From AWTP1-13 sp039808585 (lineage in GTDB: Bacteria; Pseudomonadota; Alphaproteobacteria; Rhizobiales; Hyphomicrobiaceae), in NCBI GenBank assembly GCA_039808585.1, contig JBDHTJ010000065.1:1-25321 (forward strand): DNA of 25,321 nucleotides. The letters run 5' to 3'. Positions 22,884 through 25,321 of this stretch are shown piece after piece (the stretch's first letter is position 1; every line of letters begins with the position of its first letter). The notes under the pieces are model-generated. The model had not been told where the DNA came from. It searched no databases and saw only the letters and a program-made list of their open reading frames with translations. The translations under genes were made by a program, and so were the position numbers.

Positions 22884-24092
22884 TCAGATGCGCTCGATGA
22901 TGGTGGCGGTTCCCATGCCGGCGCCGACGCACAGCGTGGCGAGGCCCGTGGAGAGGTTGCGCCGCTCCAATTCGTCGAGAAGCGTGCCGAGGATCATCGC
23001 GCCCGTCGCGCCGAGCGGATGTCCCATGGCAATGGCGCCGCCGTTCACATTGAGCTTGTCGTGCGGGATCTCCAGCAGCTTCATGTACAGCATCACCACC
23101 GAGGCGAAGGCCTCGTTGAGTTCGTAGAGATCGATGTCGGAGGGCTTCATGCCGGCGCGCGCCAGCACCTTGCGCGTCACCTTCTCCGGTCCCGTAAGCA
23201 TAATCGAGGGCTCGGAGCCGATGGAGGTGAAGGCGCGGATGCGGGCACGCGGCTTCAGGCCCGCTTTCTGCCCGGCCTCCTTGCTGCCGATGAGGATGGC
23301 GGCGGCGCCATCGACGATGCCGGAGGAGTTGCCGGCGTGATGCACGTGCTCGATGCGCTCCACCTCCGGATAGCGCATGTTGACGACGGTATCGAAGCCC
23401 GCCTCCTCGCCCATCTTCACGAACGATGCCTTGAGGCTGGCGAGCGACTGCATCGTGGTTTCCGGCCGCATGTGCTCGTCGTGATCAAGCAGCGTCTGCC
23501 CGATCTGATCCTTCACGGGCACGATCGATTTCTTGAAGCGGCCTTCCTTCCAGGCCTGTGCCGCGCGCTTCTGGCTTTCGACGGCGAAGCCATCCACATC
23601 CGAACGCGAGAAGCCCCACTTGCTGGCGATCATGTCGGCGCCGATGCCTTGCGGCGCGAAGTAGCTCTTGAAGGCGATGGAGGGATCGGTCGACCAGGCG
23701 CCGCCGTCGGAGCCCATCGGCACCCGCGACATGCTCTCGACGCCGCCGCCGATGGCAAAGTCGCTCTGGCCGGCCATGACCTGGGCGGCCGCCATGTTGG
23801 TTGCTTCCAAGCCCGAGGCGCAGAAGCGGTTGATCTGCACGCCCGCGACCGTCTCGGCATAGTCGGCGTTGATCACCGCGACGCGCGCGATGTCGGAACC
23901 CTGCTCTTTCACGGGTGCCACGCAGCCCAGCACCACATCGTCCACCAGCGCGGTGTCGAGGCTGTTGCGGTCGCGCACGGCCTTGAGGACGGTGGTGGCC
24001 AGATGCAGCGCCGTCACCTCGTGCAGCGAGCCGTCGGATTTGCCGCGACCACGGGGTGTGCGGACGGCGTCGTAGATATATGCCTCAGCCAT
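22884..24092 (-). CDS. fadA: Acetyl-CoA C-acyltransferase (thiolase)
   Basis: The 402-residue product is a thiolase, which performs the final thiolytic step of beta-oxidation (or the reverse condensation). The catalytic residues are C91 (NRFCASGLEA), H358 (GHPLGATG) and C388 (LCVGAGMG). The start MAEAYIYDAVRTPRGRGK is typical. The ATG at 24092 is preceded by AGAGGAA; the open frame upstream of it (to 24251) lies inside the neighbouring gene in another frame. Overall, the shape is that of FadA/acetyl-CoA acetyltransferases that work with FadJ; the substrate chain length is not decidable from sequence. It lies between the transglutaminase-like gene (43-base gap) and fadJ (19-base gap). Confidence 0.92.
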   Translation of the reverse strand: MAEAYIYDAVRTPRGRGKSDGSLHEVTALHLATTVLKAVRDRNSLDTALVDDVVLGCVAPVKEQGSDIARVAVINADYAETVAGVQINRFCASGLEATNMAAAQVMAGQSDFAIGGGVESMSRVPMGSDGGAWSTDPSIAFKSYFAPQGIGADMIASKWGFSRSDVDGFAVESQKRAAQAWKEGRFKKSIVPVKDQIGQTLLDHDEHMRPETTMQSLASLKASFVKMGEEAGFDTVVNMRYPEVERIEHVHHAGNSSGIVDGAAAILIGSKEAGQKAGLKPRARIRAFTSIGSEPSIMLTGPEKVTRKVLARAGMKPSDIDLYELNEAFASVVMLYMKLLEIPHDKLNVNGGAIAMGHPLGATGAMILGTLLDELERRNLSTGLATLCVGAGMGTATIIERI

Positions 24093-24135
24093 TTCCTCTC
24101 TCCGTACCTTGTTTGGTTTCGTTGTTCGGGGCTTG

Positions 24136-24798
24136 CTATTGATCCTTGCGCTCGACCTCGGCGGCGAAGCTGCCTTCAAGCTGCGCCTTGCCCATGCGCG
24201 GATAGAAGGCCTGGAAGTCGGCGTAGATGGTCTCGAAGGGGACGTCGGCAAACGTGCCTCGGTCCTTCAGGTATTCCATGTAGCGGCGGCCATCGGCGGA
24301 GAAGGGCTGGAAGAGGGAGTCCTCTCGTCCGTTGAACTCCAACGGCGCCACCCCGGCCCTGAGGCAGATGCGCTTGTCGAAGGCAGGCGTAGCTTTCGAC
24401 CATTTTCCGTCGAGATAGAGATCCGTGTAGGAATGCCAGATGAAGACGTCCGATTGCAGGTGCTCGTAGAGCCGCTTCGACGTCATATGGTTCTTGACGT
24501 CGGCGTAGCCAACCCGGGCTGGGATGCCGACCACACGCGCACAAGCCGCCAGAAGGCTCGCCTTGCCGACGCAGAAGCCCTTGCCCGAGGCCAGCACCGA
24601 GCTTGCCCGATAGGTCTCCGGGTTCGAGAAGTCGAGGTAGGCCTCGTAGGCGATGCCATCGCGCACCGCGTGGTAGAGCGCGAGGGCCCTCGCCATCTCT
24701 CCTTCGGCGCCTTCAACCGCCTTGCGCGCGAACGCGACAACGCTCGGATGGTCGCTGTCGATGAAGGTCGCCGGCTGCAGGAATTGTATCTCTGGCAT
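24136..24798 (-). CDS. Transglutaminase-like (papain-fold) protein
   Basis: The 220-residue product has a transglutaminase-like core: cysteine C76 in GKGFCVGKASLL, histidine H122 in WHSYTDLYLDG, and the strand GKWSKATPAF. Classical members have an aspartate in the last strand (DPT); here the corresponding position is alanine, a variant I have seen in related bacterial proteins with KATPAF. Such proteins may act as proteases, hydrolases or transferases; no function is assigned. There is no signal peptide, so it is cytoplasmic. It is the first gene of a probable operon with the thiolase, FadJ-type and YcbL-type genes. The ribosome site is weak. A palindrome lies 60 bases upstream. Confidence 0.85.
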   Translation of the reverse strand: MPEIQFLQPATFIDSDHPSVVAFARKAVEGAEGEMARALALYHAVRDGIAYEAYLDFSNPETYRASSVLASGKGFCVGKASLLAACARVVGIPARVGYADVKNHMTSKRLYEHLQSDVFIWHSYTDLYLDGKWSKATPAFDKRICLRAGVAPLEFNGREDSLFQPFSADGRRYMEYLKDRGTFADVPFETIYADFQAFYPRMGKAQLEGSFAAEVERKDQ

Positions 24799-24857
24799 GG
24801 GCTGGCTATGCGCTTCTCGGCACGGGTTTGTCCAGTGTCTCAGGGAGAAACAGTGCC

Positions 24858-24871
24858 TGACGTTAACGTCA
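24858..24871. promoter_or_regulatory. Perfect 14-base palindrome, candidate operator of the beta-oxidation operon
   Basis: TGACGTTAACGTCA is a perfect palindrome of the form ACGT-N2-ACGT with TG/CA flanks. On the minus strand it overlaps a TTGACG -35-like box (24867-24872) about 60 bases upstream of the first gene, so it is well placed to control the operon. Such ACGT repeats resemble operators I recall for MerR-family LiuR regulators of branched-chain amino-acid and fatty-acid catabolism; that link is from memory and not verified. Confidence 0.6.
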
Positions 24872-24989
24872 AGTTTTGGACCTGCAAAGCCCTAGCTACG
24901 GCGTGAACGGCGTTTCTTCCGTGCATTGGTTGCAATCGTCATGGCCGCGGAAAGCCTCGGTTAAGCCCCGTACGGGTATTCTCGGACCT

Positions 24990-25321
24990 ATGGTCGATTC
25001 CACAGCACATCCATTCGAGACCGCACTCGACGCCGGCTTCGAGGCCTGGGCTATTGGCGTGCGCAAGCTCGCCCAAAGCGCCGACTTCAGCTGCTCGCTT
25101 CCCGGACCCGACAGTGGAACGGGGTTCGACGTGGGAATCCTGCGCGCGGGCGGGCTTGTGACCGTTTCGCTCGGCGGTCTCATGCACGATTGCGAATGGG
25201 GCCTGGACGAGGCTCTGATGTGGGCAAAGCGGGCCTGGAGCCCGGGCTGGCAGCTGCGCATCGAGTCCGTCGGCGGCAGGCCCGTCGAATGGACGCTGGA
25301 GAACGCACTGAACGAGGACGA
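24990..25321 (+). CDS. Protein of unknown function, 3'-truncated by the window edge
   Basis: This frame is open from an ATG at 24990 to the edge: 110 codons visible (starting MVDSTAHPFETALDAGFEAW), with no stop. The protein has no signal peptide or membrane segment; motifs such as WGLDEALMWAKRAWSPGWQLRIE look protein-like, unlike the antisense frame, but I recognise no domain. In-frame GTG at 24921 and TTG at 24930 are alternative starts; none has an obvious ribosome site. It is divergent from the beta-oxidation operon across a 191-base gap that contains the 14-base palindrome, so it may share regulation with it. Confidence 0.55.
   Translation, partial: MVDSTAHPFETALDAGFEAWAIGVRKLAQSADFSCSLPGPDSGTGFDVGILRAGGLVTVSLGGLMHDCEWGLDEALMWAKRAWSPGWQLRIESVGGRPVEWTLENALNED

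Noticed and set aside
22599..24335. 578-codon open frame on the plus strand
   Set aside because: Antisense to the thiolase and fadJ ends; no family resemblance.
24896..25261. 121-codon open frame on the minus strand at the right edge
   Set aside because: The plus-strand frame starting at 24990 reads more like protein; the minus frame is R/S/P-rich with no motif.

Overview
The window is a 25.3 kb stretch of GC-rich chromosome (about 65% G+C by eye), densely packed with short gaps and several convergent ends that touch or overlap. The protein set (stand-alone rpsD, NADP isocitrate dehydrogenase, TctC/Bug-type binding protein, TrmJ-type methyltransferase, PHA-system protein, YcbL-type hydrolase, FadJ/thiolase pair) fits an alphaproteobacterium, probably a Hyphomicrobiales-like lineage. 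That placement is inference from gene style; no 16S gene, tRNA gene, insertion sequence, CRISPR array or phage gene was seen.

Layout. (1) 1-7062: a catabolic block with an aldehyde dehydrogenase (minus strand) divergent from an FAD-dependent oxidoreductase, a periplasmic tricarboxylate-type solute-binding protein and a 994-residue FAD/Fe-S 2-hydroxyacid dehydrogenase; together they suggest uptake and oxidation of an organic acid. (2) 7113-9591, minus strand: two tandem Uma2-family proteins and icd, with a strong hairpin terminator after icd. (3) 9844-12725, plus strand: an alpha/beta hydrolase coupled by an ATGA overlap to a TrmJ-type RNA methyltransferase carrying an unusual cysteine-containing N-terminal domain, then a secreted protein of unknown function. 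(4) 12749-13651: rpsD with its own promoter, a long structured leader and a terminator. (5) 13727-15296: a small lipoprotein, a two-TM SLATT-like protein and a TMEM175-family channel-like protein, partly in lower-GC DNA. (6) 15299-16454, minus strand: a ModA-like binding protein and a PHA-system protein. (7) 16631-17783: msrB and msrA, where MsrA has a signal peptide and MsrB does not. (8) 17773-19985: a metallophosphoesterase, a NUDIX hydrolase and a GNAT acetyltransferase. (9) 19998-24798, minus strand: a probable operon of transglutaminase-like protein, thiolase, FadJ-type multifunctional enzyme and YcbL-type hydrolase, preceded by a perfect 14-bp palindrome with an ACGT-N2-ACGT core. (10) A truncated unknown gene runs off the right edge.

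Most genes are housekeeping or general metabolism. The best leads are the fused N-terminal domain of the TrmJ-like protein, the palindrome in front of the beta-oxidation operon, the membrane-protein cluster with a stand-alone SLATT-like protein, the palindrome on the msrB promoter region, and the tandem Uma2 pair. I found no convincing evidence of a wholly new multi-gene system.
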